Shown here: one piece after another, positions 1-14,233 of the stretch | Numbering within the stretch: the stretch's first letter is position 1 | Layout of the letters: each line of letters starts with the position of its first letter | Assembly: GCF_000004825.1 (NCBI RefSeq) | Contig: NW_008805089.1 | Location: 1,394,136 to 1,458,135, forward strand | DNA: 64,000 bases | Reading direction: 5' to 3' | Origin: Heterostelium album PN500 | Taxonomy: Eukaryota > Evosea > Eumycetozoa > Acytosteliales > Acytosteliaceae | The notes under the pieces: model-generated | The model's input: the letters and a program-made list of their open reading frames with translations, nothing else | Told to the model about the DNA's origin: nothing | Databases searched by the model: none | Made by a program: the position numbers and the translations under genes

Positions 1-1513
<1,513 letters not shown>

Positions 1514-1983
1514 ACAAAAAAAAAAAAAGTTAAATCAATCAAAAAAAAAAAAAAAAAACCTTAATAAAATTAAAATTTTATCAATTAGTAATTATTATGT
1601 TGTTGTTTTATTTGAATGGTAAATAAATCTTATTGTTCAAAATCAATAAAAATTTTAACCAATTAATAGATAAATTTAATTAACAGTAAACAATCAAATC
1701 ATTTTCATTGGTTCATCCCCTTTTTTCACCATCTGTTTTCAGAAAAAAAAACAAAATTGTTAACATATCTTCCCCACTTTCACCAAATACAATCCATTTT
1801 TTGATATTGTATTTAAATTGTTTATTTATTTTAATAATTTGATTTTAAAACAATTGATTATATAAACAAAAAAAAAAACAAAAAATATTAATATATACTA
1901 ATTTACTAATCAAAAAAAAACAATAAATAATTAAATATCACTTCTATTTATAAATCAAATAATTAAAATCTCTTAATAAAAAA
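1514..1983. other. Intergenic, MetAP2 to GST
   Basis: This AT-rich spacer contains the MetAP2 3' UTR and the GST promoter. It has two A-runs just after the stop (1517-1528 and about 1541-1558) and T-rich tracts. No gene or RNA is seen. Confidence 0.7.
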
Positions 1984-2678
1984 ATGGATACTGTTGAAAG
2001 TGGCAAACCTAATTTATATTATGTAAGTTTTTGCTTAACCTTTAAATAAATAGAATTTTTTCTAATTAGAAATTTTTTTTTTATTTTTTTATTTTTTATC
2101 AGTTTAATACTAGAGGTCGAGCTGAAACCATTAGATTAATATTGGCATATGTCGATATTGAATATAATGATATTCGTATTGATTATCCAATGAATGATAC
2201 TATTAGAAAGACATTTACCTTTGGCCAAGTCCCTTATTATGAAGATTCTGTAGTAGGAGGTCTCTCACAGTCTATCGCTATCGAACACTATTTGGCCAAT
2301 AGATACAATCTCTCTGGAAAGAGTTTGAAGGAGAGAGCTCTGATTGAGTCGTATGCCCATGCTACACGTGATGTTGTAAATCCATACTACCTTGTCAAAT
2401 TTGATGATGCTGCCATTCGTAGATACCAGACCGATGTTGCTCCAAACTATCTATTAAAATTTGAAAGGCTACTCTCTAAAAAAACAACGATCTATATTGT
2501 TTCTGATGAAATAACTTGGGCCGATCTGTCGATTTTCAATCTCATAGACTTTTTCCACCAACAAAAAATGTCAAAAGCTATTGAACCATTTCCAAATCTA
2601 AATCTCTTTTATCAACAAATTTCTTCAATTCCTTCAATATCTCAATACTTACAATCAAGAGAGAAAACAAGATTCTAA
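1984..2678 (+). CDS. Glutathione S-transferase, sigma/alpha-like
   Basis: Predicted cytosolic glutathione transferase of 204 residues, a normal length for the fold. Exon 1 (1984-2022) codes 13 residues; exon 2 (2103-2678) follows a GTAAGT...CAG intron of 80 bp. The N-terminal thioredoxin-like domain has LYYFNTRGRAETIR, with Tyr13 in the position of the catalytic Tyr of sigma-class enzymes, FGQVPYYED before the cis-Pro and SQSIAIEHYLA for glutathione binding. An all-helical C-terminal domain follows. It resembles haematopoietic prostaglandin D synthase-type GSTs, the usual dictyostelid form. The Ile/Asp-rich stretch after residue 30 lacks the basic residues often seen there, so the substrate cannot be inferred. 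Confidence 0.92.
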
Positions 2679-3951
2679 AAAAAATAATCTATGAATTTGA
2701 ATCAATTTAATATTTGTAAATATGAATAATCATCTTAATACCTTAATTTTGTTTAATAACAAAACAACTTTTATAACTCATCATAAAGATAATAAATAAT
2801 ATTAATTTATTATCTTGTTTGTTGATATTATTTTTTAAACAATTTGAAATTTCATATCTGGTAAAACCCAGAAAAAAAAAAATCGGTTTAAAACACCAGA
2901 ATTAGCTTTTTAAACAGAAAGATCTGCAACAAAAAAGTTTGAAAACAACAAAACTGACACCCATTTTTCACTGTCATCATTCAAAAATTTTAATTTATTC
3001 TATTTTTTATTCAATTTTTTCAAAACACCTCAATATCACATCATAAATATGAATTAGAATATTCGATTATAATATAATTTCATTCCATGATCATATAGAA
3101 TTGTACGATTATTTTTTTTTTGATATTTTTCCTCTTATAATAATATATAGTATTGTTTGGTCCGATTTTTTTGGGTGACAACATCTGTAATCAATCAAAA
3201 ACACCACAACAACCTGTTTTTTAAAACAAAAAACCAAACAAACCAAACAAATATTTACCAATTGATTTTAAACACAACTTCATCACACACACACATAAAC
3301 AACCAAGCCAACAAATAACAATTAAACTAAAAGTAAAAGTTCAATTTTTTTGAAAACCAAAAAAAAAAACAGGCGGTTATTAAAAGGTAATCACTCATTA
3401 ATATTTAACATTCCCCTTCATAAGCTTCCTCTTCATTCTTCCTCTTCTTTTAAAAAAAACATTAGCATTAGTTGGCTAAAACTTCCTCCTCCACACAACC
3501 AACCAACCAATTAATTATAAGAATAACTTTAAAACCAATCATTAATATATTAGTAGAATAAGATAATAGCATCTTTAAGTAGATAGAGATTATTTATTAT
3601 TTTTTTGTTGTTTTTTCTAATTATACAGAAATTAAACACACATTACCAAAATACAATAAAATACGAACATAGAAACCAAAAAAAAAACAAAAATACTTTG
3701 TTGTAACTTTTACACAACACACACACACACACACAAAATATCGCTCTTACTGCAAAATAAACAAAAAAGGTAGAATAATTTCACTTCACTTGTTTTTTTT
3801 TCTGTAATTGTTTATTTATTAAATATATATATATATAATTGTAATTGTTGTAATAATAATAGTAGTAGAATTCATAGTAATAATATTTTTTTTAAAAGAT
3901 TATTGTAATATAAAATAAAGATTATTAGGTAGAACAGTTTCGATATCGAAC
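2679..3951. other. Long intergenic region upstream of the copper ATPase
   Basis: About 1.27 kb without a supportable ORF. It is A/T-rich with many homopolymers, an AC microsatellite at about 3713-3735 and a TA run near 3822-3835. It probably holds the GST terminator and the ATPase promoter and leader. No RNA gene or clear operator is recognised. Confidence 0.6.
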
Positions 3952-6900
3952 ATGTCATATATTAAATTAGAGGTTATCAATGATACCTCTGATGAAAGAA
4001 TCGATATCAGTGATGGAGCTGCCAAAGAATCTAGTCTAAAGAAGGCTGTCTTTAGTGTACATGGTATGACTTGTTCATCATGTGTCGGTATCATTGAATC
4101 GTTTATGTCCAATGTAGATGGTATCATTTCGATTCAAGTTGCATTACTTCAAGAGACTGCCGATGTTAAATTTAACCCATCTATTATAAATGTAAGTGAA
4201 AACAAAAGTAAACATTAAATCACATCTTATTAACTATATTATTAAATTTATTATTATTTTTTTTTTAGGAAGAAGAGATTGCTGAACAAATAAATTCAGT
4301 TGGATTTGAAGCAAAGCATATAAAACAAGCGGAACATAATACTTTGATGTTACAGATTGGTGGTATGACATGTTCATCATGTGTCGGTATCATTGAGAGT
4401 ATCGTTGGTCAAATGGATGGTGTAACAGAGATTAAAGTAAATCTTGCATTAGAGAATGCTAGAATCATGTATGATCCTGATTTAACTGGTGCAAGAAATA
4501 TTATTCAACAAATTGAAGATGTAAGTTAATAATAATAATTAATAGATTTTAAAACATAATAATAACATTTTTTATTAAAGGTTGGATTTACAGCTAATTT
4601 ACCATCAACAAATATAGAAGATACAAAGAATCTACAAAAAGAAGAGATTGCAAAGATACAAAGAGTTCTATTTATTAGTGTTTGTTTCACCGTACCTGTA
4701 TTTTTAATTGGAATGATATTACATAAAGTTACATGTAAGTTTTATTATTAATCTAATTAATCATTAAAATCTAACTTTTTTTTAATATTATTTTTTTAGT
4801 TTGTCAATTTTTATTTACAAGACAAATTGTACATGGTGTTAGTATTGCTGATTTTTTAATGTTTGTGTTTACAACACCTGTACAGTTTTGGGTTGGAAAG
4901 AGATTTTATATTAATGGATACAAGTCATTGAAACATGGTGGTGCTAATATGGATGTTTTGGTTGCACTTGGTACTAGTTGTGCGTATTTCTACAGTTTGA
5001 TGGTTATGATTATGGATATGATGAATCCAGAGTTACCAGAGACCAATATGGAGATGAAGACCTTTTTCGATACTTCTGCTTCGTTGATTACCTTTATTTT
5101 GTTGGGCAAGTACTTGGAGATCATTGCCAAAGGAAAGACATCGGATGCCATCAAAAAGTTGATGTCACTTCAAGCGACCAAAGCTATTCTCTTGGGAACC
5201 GACGGTAATGGTAATATTCTAGAGGAGCGAGAGATTGATATCGAGTTGGTACAACGTGGTGATATTCTCAAGGTGTTACCAGGTAGTAAGATTCCAACCG
5301 ATGGTATTGTAGTTTCCGGTGTTTCCAGTGTTGACGAATCGATTATCACTGGTGAATCGATGCCTGCAACCAAGCAAGCCAATGACAAGGTGATTGGAGG
5401 TACTGTCAATCAAAAGGGTGTTCTTCATGTGCGTGCCACTCGTGTCGGTGGTGATACTTCGCTCTCGCAGATCATTCGTTTGGTTGAGCGTGCTCAGACC
5501 GAGCGTGCACCCATTCAATCGTTGGCCGATAAGATTAGTGGTGTGTTTGTACCGGCAGTTGTTAGTTTGGGATTGCTGACATTTTTCGTTTGGATTGGTA
5601 TTGGTGCTTCCGGTGCAATCGATAAGATCATAGAGAATGCCAATTCCACTGTATTCCAATTTGCTCTGAGAAATGCCATCTCTGTCATTGTAATTGCTTG
5701 TCCATGTGCACTTGGATTGGCTACACCCACAGCAGTCATGGTTGGAACTGGTATTGGTGCTCAATGCGGAATTCTAATCAAAGGTGGATCACATTTGGAA
5801 ACTGCACACAAGATATCTGCTGTCATTTTCGATAAAACCGGTACTCTCACCACTGGTAAACCGATTGTATCGGAATCACATATCATTGGAAACAAGTATG
5901 ATAAAAAGACATTCTTTGAGTTGGTGGCATCGGCAGAGGCAGCCTCTGAACATCCATTGGCTGGAGCTATCGTCAACTATGCCTTTACAGTTTGTGATGT
6001 CACTGCTACCACTGTACCAGAGAATTTCGAGAGTATCACAGGTTCAGGTATTAGAGCAATCGTCAACAAAGTACCACTGATGATTGGTAACATGAAATGG
6101 ATCAACGAGTGTGGTATCAACTTTGCCAAGACCATCTCTGACACCAACCGTATCAATGATATCGAAGCAAAGATCAAACGATTGGAATCCGAAGGAAATA
6201 CAGTTGTTTTTGTTGTGTTGAATGAAGAGATCTGTGGATTGATTGCCATTAGCGATCAACTGAAACCAGAGGCACGTCCAACTATTACCGCTCTCAAAAA
6301 GATGGGTATCTTCCCTTGGATGGTTACTGGTGATAATCCACGTACAGCCAATGCCATTGCAGCACAATGTGGTATCACACAGGTTTTCGCAGAGGTGTTG
6401 CCATCGAATAAATCGAAAAAAGTACAGGAATTAAAACAACAGGGACATGTCGTTGCTATGGTAGGTGATGGTATCAATGATTCACCGGCACTCGCCGAAG
6501 CAGATGTTGGTATTGCTATTGGTGCAGGTACAGATATCGCTATTGAAGCTGCTGATATCGTTCTCGTTAAATCGGATCTACGTGATGTCATCACCGCAAT
6601 CAGTCTTTCAAAAACAACTTTTAATAGAATTCGTTTCAACTATCTTTGGGCTACCATGTATAATATTCTTGGTATACCGTTGGCTGCAGGTGTTCTTATT
6701 CCAGCAGGTTTCAGTATTCCACCGATGGTTGCTGGTTTGGCAATGGCTTTTTCAAGTATTAGTGTAGTTTTATCAAGTTTACATCTTAAAATGTATAAGA
6801 AACCTGTTATTAAAATACATAGTGATAATTTCCAAGCAAATGGTAAGTTATATATAATTTATAATTAATTTAGATAATTAACTTGATAATTAACTTTTTA

Positions 6901-7012
6901 TTTATTTATTTATTCAGAATCATCATTTAAAAAACATATATCATTTGAAATACCACTTAAAGGTGTACAAGTCGAACAACAATCTTTATTATCTAGAGAA
7001 CCCGATCCCTAG
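3952..7012 (+). CDS. Copper-transporting P1B-type ATPase, two HMA domains
   Basis: Integral membrane pump that uses ATP to export Cu(I) or load it into the secretory pathway (ATP7/CCC2 family). Exons 3952-4191, 4269-4520, 4581-4734, 4800-6842 and 6918-7012 join in frame to 927 residues. Two heavy-metal-associated domains each carry GMTCSSC (Cys41/44 and Cys115/118). They are followed by the membrane helices, the actuator motif TGES (about 399-402), the metal-path motif CPC (about 516-518), the phosphorylation motif DKTGTLT (Asp about 560), the SEHPLA nucleotide motif and GDGIND in the hinge. All catalytic residues are present. Two HMA domains, instead of six as in human ATP7A/B, resembles fungal CCC2. 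The ATG at 3952 gives the longest sensible N-terminus; no signal peptide is expected. Confidence 0.97.
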
Positions 7013-7325
7013 ATATAAATTTATTTAATAAATATAATATTATTTTTTTGAAATCAACATTCATCATAGTCAATATGGTGTATAATATAATTTAAAGTCT
7101 TAAAACAACTCTAACTGGTAAGATGACCAACGATCTTCCGGAAGAGTACTTTTAAAATTAAAAATTGTTTCTTTATTTAATTTCTAAATTAAGAGTATTT
7201 TGCTTATTAAAAAATTAGAAAAAATATAGAATGAAAGAGAGTTGCAAGAATCTGTTGGTTTTTAAGTTGGCAGGAAATGAACTTGTTGGTCAAATGATAG
7301 ATCATTAAAATAAATCACATTATAG
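7013..7325. other. Intergenic, ATPase to ankyrin gene
   Basis: A short AT-rich spacer. The only distinct feature is a 10-bp palindrome CTTCCGGAAG near 7134-7143 within a slightly less AT-rich 40-bp patch. No gene is seen. Confidence 0.5.
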
Positions 7326-8999
7326 ATGAAATCAGAGTTATTTAAACTTGTATTTAATAATATTATTATTAGATCAAATATATTCAATCAGTTACAAAAT
7401 GAAGCATATGGCCCTGGATATGAAAGATACAAATGGATACAATTAGTTAATTTACCGTTTCTATTGATACAATATGACTATTTCGATCTTTTTGTAAAGC
7501 ATTGGATCACCGTTGGTTGCAGTAACTATCACTACAAACAAATGAAATTGAAAGACAACATGGGGATATTTAAAGTAGCTATCAAATTCAACCGATTAAA
7601 CTTTATCAAGTGTTTCGTGGAACTCAATCTATTGGACCTTTCAAAGTATTCAACAGAAGTAATAGAAGCCGCAAGGAGAGAAAGAAAAAAAGAGATTGCA
7701 GTATTTCTAGTTTCGACAAGCAAATCAGATACTATTTATGATTATTCGCGAGATCTGATTGATGCTTGTAGGTCAAACGATATTGAAACTGTCAAACTAT
7801 TATCACCAAAGGTCAACAAAGAATTCTATGAAGCTAATTCACCGTTGTTTGAAGCTGCCTTTAGCGACAATTTGGAGATTGTAGATTGGTTATTGAACAA
7901 CAGATTCGATGAAGCCAACTTAATCGGTAGAACTAGATTGGTTGGCATGGTTGTAAACCAAAATCTAATGCATATACCTGATTGGCTGTTGTCTAAAGGC
8001 CATATTGAAGATATAGTCTATCACAATAGAAATCTATATTTGCACTTCCAACCGGGAACATTTCAATGGTTGAAGACAACCAAACTAAAGATAAACTTTT
8101 CATCAGAAGATATTGATAATGGTGCATGTAGTTTGTCACTCGATGACCTAAAGTGGATGTGTGATCACTGTAATGAACAGTTTAGTGGTATGGCAATGTA
8201 TAATGCGATCACAAACTCCAATTTTGAGGTTGCGAAATGGTTACATGAAAATCATAATGCAGTTGGTTCAGAGGAGGTAGATTATATAACTGTAAATGAT
8301 GAAAAGGAAACGCTAGAAATGATAAAATGGTTTCATGAAAATAGAACAGATACACTCGGTCTCCATGTTATGGATAGGGCTGCTTCTTCGTCACTAGATA
8401 TTGTCAAATTCCTTCATTTCAACAGAACTGAAGGATGTACTGATAATGCAATGCTTAACGCTCTAAAGGCAGGTCACATAGAAATATTCGAATTTCTCAA
8501 AGAGAATAGAACAGAGGGTGTACCGAATGATCTCATTGAACAACTTTGTGCTGATGGTAATTTGGCGATGATTCAATATCTTCATAAAACTGGAAAACCA
8601 AATGAATATCGTAATTGGTCACAAGCAATCGATAAAGCTGCCGAAAAATCACATTTACATTTGATAAAGTGGATTCATCAGAATACTGCTCATCGTTGCT
8701 CAAATGAAGCTTTTAAATGGGCATTGTTAAATGGAGATTTTGAAATGGTTCAATATCTCATCAATAACAAACTTTGTTCATATGATTTAGAGTCGATGGT
8801 GATTTCAAGGATAGGTTCTAAATATGGCGACATTCCAACATTGGATTGGTTATTGAAACAAAACATATTTGATCATGCCAAACTTGTTGAATGTGCAAAT
8901 CAAAATTATGTAGATTTTATAGGTGCATTCTTCAAAGATTATCATATTGATATAATAGATTATTTTAATATGGACAAATTATTAAAGATCAACGATTAA
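7326..8999 (+). CDS. Ankyrin-repeat protein, dictyostelid expanded family
   Basis: Single-exon protein of 557 residues. It starts MKSELFKLVFNNII, the N-terminal signature shared with the gene at 31081 and with a large dictyostelid family. From about residue 130 it is built of divergent ankyrin-type helix pairs, for example FEAAFSDNLEIVDWLL, AMYNAITNSNFEVAKWLHEN, MDRAASSSLDIVKFLHFNR and MLNALKAGHIEIFEFLKEN. The repeats keep the W-L-H-x-N ending. No enzymatic domain, membrane segment or signal peptide is visible. Its partners are unknown; these proteins are presumed cytosolic protein-binding scaffolds. The ATG at 7326 is preceded by A-rich sequence as usual. Confidence 0.9.
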   Translation: MKSELFKLVFNNIIIRSNIFNQLQNEAYGPGYERYKWIQLVNLPFLLIQYDYFDLFVKHWITVGCSNYHYKQMKLKDNMGIFKVAIKFNRLNFIKCFVELNLLDLSKYSTEVIEAARRERKKEIAVFLVSTSKSDTIYDYSRDLIDACRSNDIETVKLLSPKVNKEFYEANSPLFEAAFSDNLEIVDWLLNNRFDEANLIGRTRLVGMVVNQNLMHIPDWLLSKGHIEDIVYHNRNLYLHFQPGTFQWLKTTKLKINFSSEDIDNGACSLSLDDLKWMCDHCNEQFSGMAMYNAITNSNFEVAKWLHENHNAVGSEEVDYITVNDEKETLEMIKWFHENRTDTLGLHVMDRAASSSLDIVKFLHFNRTEGCTDNAMLNALKAGHIEIFEFLKENRTEGVPNDLIEQLCADGNLAMIQYLHKTGKPNEYRNWSQAIDKAAEKSHLHLIKWIHQNTAHRCSNEAFKWALLNGDFEMVQYLINNKLCSYDLESMVISRIGSKYGDIPTLDWLLKQNIFDHAKLVECANQNYVDFIGAFFKDYHIDIIDYFNMDKLLKIND

Positions 9000-9299
9000 T
9001 TTTAAATAAAAAGAAAAACATTTAATTATTCTATTGCTTTATCGGTTTAGTTTCGAAATCAGATTAAGTAGATTTCTTTCTTTATTTAAATAACATATGT
9101 ATACAATATTTTAAAACTAAAACTAAATAAATATTTATTTTTTTATTTAATATTTAAAATTGGATATTCGGTGGAGAGACCAACACGATATAGTAGTTAA
9201 AATGATAAATCAAAACCAGTTTAATATAAAATTAAAGCTATATCTAATGGTATAAATAATTAAAAAGCTAGATTGTTGATTTATTTTTTTATTATTACT

Positions 9300-12200
9300 C
9301 TAAAGTCCAAATCTTTTAGTTGATATTTTTTTTATATCTTTTTTTCCACTTCCTGGTGATGAAATATTTTCTCGATGTTGAATTGGTGTTGATTTATCGT
9401 TATCAAATGTAAGTCTTTGGAATTTTGATGGTTTTGGAGCTGCTATGAGTTGTTCAAATTGTTTTGCATCGTTGGTGTCTTCTTCGTCTTCGATTCCATA
9501 TTCTTTTTCTCTCTTTTTTCTCTCTGTTTTCTGTTTGAATGATTCTTTGATTGTGAAAAACATTGGTCCCAACTCTGCTAGCCATTTAGGATCTACGGCA
9601 GTGACAATTTGCATGTACTCTTTGGTTGTCATGACCAATTCATGATAGACAATATAATCTGGTGCATATCCAAGACCGTACAGTGCTGAAGTGGGATGAA
9701 GGAAACATGGCATACCAGTTCTCATGTTGACATACTCACCAATACCTTTGATCTTTGCTGAATGATGGAAATAAGATGAACAAATAGCTTTACGAACCAC
9801 GTCCCAATCGGAGCCACAAGTTTCCACCGGTAACTTTTGTTGTTCCATAATTTCGAGAAGTTGACCACGTACCTCTCTAACCTTTCGCATTGCCTTGACA
9901 TGAATGAAATGTTCATTACACCACTGAGCACTGTAGTTGTTGATTTTCCACTGTTGATAGACGTGTAAGAGTGTAAGATGATCACTCTCTGGTACAAAGA
10001 ATTTCTCTCTTGAAGCATCACTCTCTTCCTCTGCTCCTTTGGGACGGAAAAACACCGATGGAATGGAAAGCATCGATACTATGGTGATTACTTCTTGTGC
10101 ACAACCCAGTTGAACAGAGAACAGCAACATCTTGGATAGTGGCGGATCCAGTGGGAATTCAACCATTTTCCTACCGATGGCAGTGATATCACCACTGTTC
10201 TCGAGAGCACCAAGTACCCAAAGTTGAAACATTGAGTTTAGGATGTTGTCGGCTGGAGGAGGATCCATAAAATCGAAATCCAATAGATTCTTGACACCGA
10301 TCGATTTGAGATTGAGAACGACATTACCGAGATTGGTACGTTGAATCTCTGGGATATTGTTGTCGAGCATATCGTTTTTGAAAGAATGTTCAGTGTACAT
10401 ACGATAGGCACGACCTGGACCAGTACGACCGGCACGACCAGATCTCTGATTGGCATTGGCTTTACTGATGGGTGTAACTTGGAGAGCATCCATACCGACA
10501 CGTGGATTATAAACCTTGAGTTTAGCATATCCTGTATCGATGACATATTTGATACCTTCGACTGTTAGCGAAGTCTCTGCAATGTTGGTAGCAACAATAC
10601 ATTTTCTAGTACCAGCTTCAGCGGCATCGAAAATCTTGGCTTGTAAATCGGATGCCAGCTGAGAGTAGATTGGTAATAACAAGAGTGGAGGTGTATCTTT
10701 ACCGAGTTGTTTCATTCTCTCTTCGATGGTGGCGCATGTTGCTTCGATATCTTCTTGTCCAGTCATAAAGATGAGAATATCACCCTCTGGATGTGTAAGA
10801 TGGATGGATAGAGCTTGTTTGACAGCGGCATCGACATAGTCTTCACACGGTGTTTTACTCCAAAGAACATCCACTGGAAAAGTACGTCCTGGAATAGTGA
10901 AAACCGGTACATCACCAAAGAACATTGAAAACTTTTTGGAATCCATAGTTGCAGATGTCACAATCAATTTAAGGTCATGTCTTCTCGCTAGGACTTTTCT
11001 CAAGATACCAAAGAGTACATCGGTATTTAGTGAACGTTCATGTGCTTCATCCATAATGATTGCAGTGTACTTGTCGAGATTGGGATCGTTCAGCGACTCA
11101 CGGAGCAATACACCATCGGTCATATACTTGATTGCTGTATCCGGTGCGGTACAATCTTCGAAACGAATGGAATAACCTACTTCCTCACCCAACTTTACGT
11201 TCATCTCTTCGGCAACACGCTTGGCAACAGAGACGGCAGCGACACGACGTGGTTGAGTACAACCGATCTTTCCAAACTTGGCATAGCCATCTTCATAGAG
11301 ATACTGAGTGAGCTGTGTTGTCTTTCCACTACCGGTTTCACCAACGATAACAACGATATTGTTTTCAGCGATGACACGCATCAAGTCACTTCGACAACCA
11401 TACACCGGAAGGTATTCACGTTGTTGTTTGATAGTTTTCGTTCTACCAAACTCACTGGTTGCAACAGCAGCTTTCAAATGAGATGCAAACTGTGAATTAC
11501 TCTTGAAATTAACAACCTCCCCAGTGGATTCGTCGACTTCATCCTTTACATTACTCTTATCACCAGCGGCACCAGACTCTTCATCCTCTGCTTTGACACC
11601 CATGATATTTCCAAGTACTGTACCACCAAGTTCCCATACCTTTTTTTGACCTTTGATACGATCTTTCTTGTCACGATACTCGCGCAGCAGTGAACTTCCT
11701 TTCTTTGAGATGACAGCAAGATCGGAAGTGACATCCTTTACCGTTTGAACGACACGTTGTTGTGATGCAGCGGCAGCAGCCGTTCCTTCAAGGAATGGTG
11801 GTACCGTATTTGTAACTATCAAATTGACACGATCTTCTTCCTCCTCTGCGAAATCCAAATTGATCTCTTGTTGTACCATGATACCGGATTGCATCATTCT
11901 ATTGGCTTCCCATCTAGAGTTGTCTTCGTTCTGTTGATTCTTCTTGGTAGATTGTCTTCTCTTTTGTTTCTTTTGCATCTCTTCCTCCATCTTTTTAAAC
12001 TTTTCTTCATCACCCAGGAATGGACCATCACCATGTTGATCATGAATAGCACCTTCACCTTCATCAGCATCATAATAATCTCTATCAAATTCTTCATCAT
12101 TTTCTTCATATCTCTTTTGATTATTACTATCATTATTATTATTATTATTATTTTTAATTGGTGTTTGATCATATTTTTTTCTATCATAATAATTATTATT

Positions 12201-13501
12201 ACTATTATTATATCTTGAAGGTGTTTGATCATATCTTTTTCTATCATTATTATTATTATTATCACTATTATTATTATTATTACTATTATTATATCTTGAA
12301 GGTGTTTGATCGAATCTTCTTCTATCATCTCTATCTTGTCTTGATGGTGTTTGATCGTATCTTCTTCTATCGTCTCTATCATTATCATTGTTTCTTGAAG
12401 GTGTCTGATCGTATCTTCTTCTATCGTCCCTATCATTATCATTGTTTCTTGAAGGTGTCTGATCGTATCTTCTCCTGTCATCTCTATCTCTTGTAGGTGT
12501 TTCGTCATATCTTCTTCTATCATCTCTATCTTGTCTTGAAGGTGTTTGATCGTATCTTCTTCTATAGTCTCTATCATTATCATTGTTTCTTGAAGGTGTC
12601 TGATCGTATCTTCTTCTATCGTCTCTATCACTATCATTGTTTCTCGATGGTGTTTGGTCGTGTCTTCTTCTATCATCTCTACTACTCTCCCTATTATAAT
12701 CTCTGTTATCTCTATTATCTCGTCTATCTCTATCATAATCCCTATCTCTATTATTATTTCTATTTTTATTATTTATTCTATCGAATACATCTTGATTTAC
12801 ACCTCCAGGATGAGAAGGTGTCTGTGAAAGTGATTCTCTATAATGTTTTTTTGCTTTACAAATGAGTGTGAATCATCATCTTTGTTGTCAATGGTATTAT
12901 CATTATCATTAATTAGACGACTCTCTATTTCTCTTGCTTCTTTCTCTTTTGCTTCTCTCTCTAATCTCTTTTCCTTTGCCAACTTGTCTAGACCAAGTAC
13001 AGACTCTCTAACTTGAGGTACTGCAAATTTATGTTGATCAATAGAACTACTATTATTGTTGTTCTTCTTGATAAGACCACCAACAGACATTGGTAATAAT
13101 CGATCATCATCATCAACATGTTTAACTGTATTAAATGTTAATGGTTGAACTCTCTTTTTATCATTACTATCATCTTGTTGTTGTTGTTGTTGTTGTTGTT
13201 GTGATTTATTAATACTCTTTACTTTATTATATATATCTGTTATTATATTACTATCTTTTAATCCATATTCTAAACATTCTATATTAATATAATTAAATAA
13301 CAATAATAAAGTTAATATTGTAATAATAATAATTAATATAAAGATAATTAACATACTTTCATTAAATTTATCTATAGATTTTGATAATAATGCTTCGTTT
13401 AATATGATTGAACCTAATTTATGATTCTTATTATCAAGTTGTAATGATTTACAAACGATATTAGTTATATCTGATTGTAATTCAACAGTATCATTATTCA
13501 T
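9300..13501 (-). CDS. dhx38: Prp16/DHX38 pre-mRNA-splicing DEAH-box RNA helicase (apparent -1 frameshift)
   Basis: Nuclear ATPase that remodels the spliceosome between the two splicing steps. Exon 1 is 13501-13357; exon 2 is 13278 down to 9300, but reading changes frame by -1 at an A7 run (12846-12852). The joined product is about 1374 residues (human is about 1230). The N-terminal [14 protein letters not shown] matches the DHX38 conserved N-region. Ten or eleven TP-containing repeats (YDQTPSR plus R/D/N spacers) follow, then FLGDEEKF, the helicase core and the OB/C-terminal domain. Motifs: GETGSGKT (about 695-702), DEAH (about 792-795), SAT (about 824-826) and QRSGRAGR (about 993-1000). Start: the upstream in-frame TTG is not used; the first ATG is at 13501. 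Neighbours are convergent or divergent and unrelated. Identity is certain; the frameshift is discussed separately. Confidence 0.95.
12159..12680 (-). repeat. Tandem repeat encoding DQTPSR motifs in DHX38
   Basis: About ten imperfect repeats of roughly 40-57 bp inside the helicase gene. Each encodes [10 protein letters not shown] followed by a variable N/D/R spacer. They resemble the TP repeats that are phosphorylated or read by partners in splicing factors such as SF3B1 (family knowledge; the role here is inference). All three minus-strand frames stay largely open across the repeat, which produces long spurious ORFs on both strands. Confidence 0.85.
12845..12852 (-). other. A7 run with in-phase A AAA AAC heptamer: frame change inside DHX38
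   Basis: Upstream codons read AAG CAA AAA AAC and then run to a stop within about 50 bases. The conserved continuation ([15 protein letters not shown]) is in the -1 frame, beginning with the C of AAC. The site is a textbook X XXY YYZ slip heptamer in the correct phase. It is equally what one missing A in a homopolymer (sequencing or assembly error) would produce. Confidence 0.75.
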
Positions 13502-14233
13502 AACTCTTAAAATATTATTGTTGAAATGACTGAATATTAATTGATCAATTTTCAATTAGTCAAACAATAATTATAATAATAAAGTGAGTGAATGATTATA
13601 TCAGCTGATTGATTTGTTTGATTAATGAAATTTCTTTAATATATTGATTTTTTTTAGTTCTCAACTCATTTATTTTTCTTTTTATCTTTTTGTTTTTTAT
13701 TCTATTTAAATATATTCTAATCATCAAATCCAATGCTCAAATGAAATCACAAAAGATATAGAATCAGACATAGAAATTTGATTCTTTGTTGCATCCTTAG
13801 GATAAAAGAACCGAAAATCTCATATCCTTACACAAAATGCTACATTTCATTTCAAATTGCTCTTTTCGTCTTTTGTCTATGAAGAAGAGATCTTTCTTTT
13901 CCAAACTTGATGGGATTCGAAAAAAAATTTTTGATCGTAATGAGCAATTTGAAAATGAAATGTAACATTTTGGAGATATATATCTTTATTATTTATAAAC
14001 TTTTATCTTTCCTCCGATTTATTTATTATTATCGCTACATTTTTCAAATTGCTTTATTAAATATTTATTATTTTTAAACACACACCACACAATTCAATAA
14101 GATAATTAACTTGAAAATTAAAATTAAATAAAATAAAAAAAAAACTAATCTTTTTTCATTTTTTTTTAATCTTTAATATTAATTTATTTGATCACCAATA
14201 TTGTTCTCATTCATATTAGAGATCAAATATCAA
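13502..14233. other. Divergent promoter region DHX38 / NUDT17-like
   Basis: A 732-bp spacer between divergent genes. It contains an imperfect inverted repeat (arms 13834-13862 and 13941-13972). The core word TCAAATTGC occurs three times, twice in the arms and again near 14047. No ORF is seen. Confidence 0.6.
13834..13972. repeat. Inverted repeat, about 29-bp arms, 78-bp spacer
   Basis: The left arm AAAATGCTACATTTCATTTC continuing to GCTC is matched in reverse complement by the right arm, with about two differences. It could form a long hairpin in RNA or a cruciform. It may be a small MITE-like insertion or a shared regulatory element of the two divergent genes. No known family is recognised. 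Confidence 0.7.

Noticed and set aside
11894-12865. Long ORFs on both strands (Met/Ile-rich on the minus strand, Phe/Tyr-rich on the plus strand)
   Set aside because: They are alternate-frame readings of the DHX38 TP-repeat region; the real frame is fixed by conserved helicase sequence on both sides.
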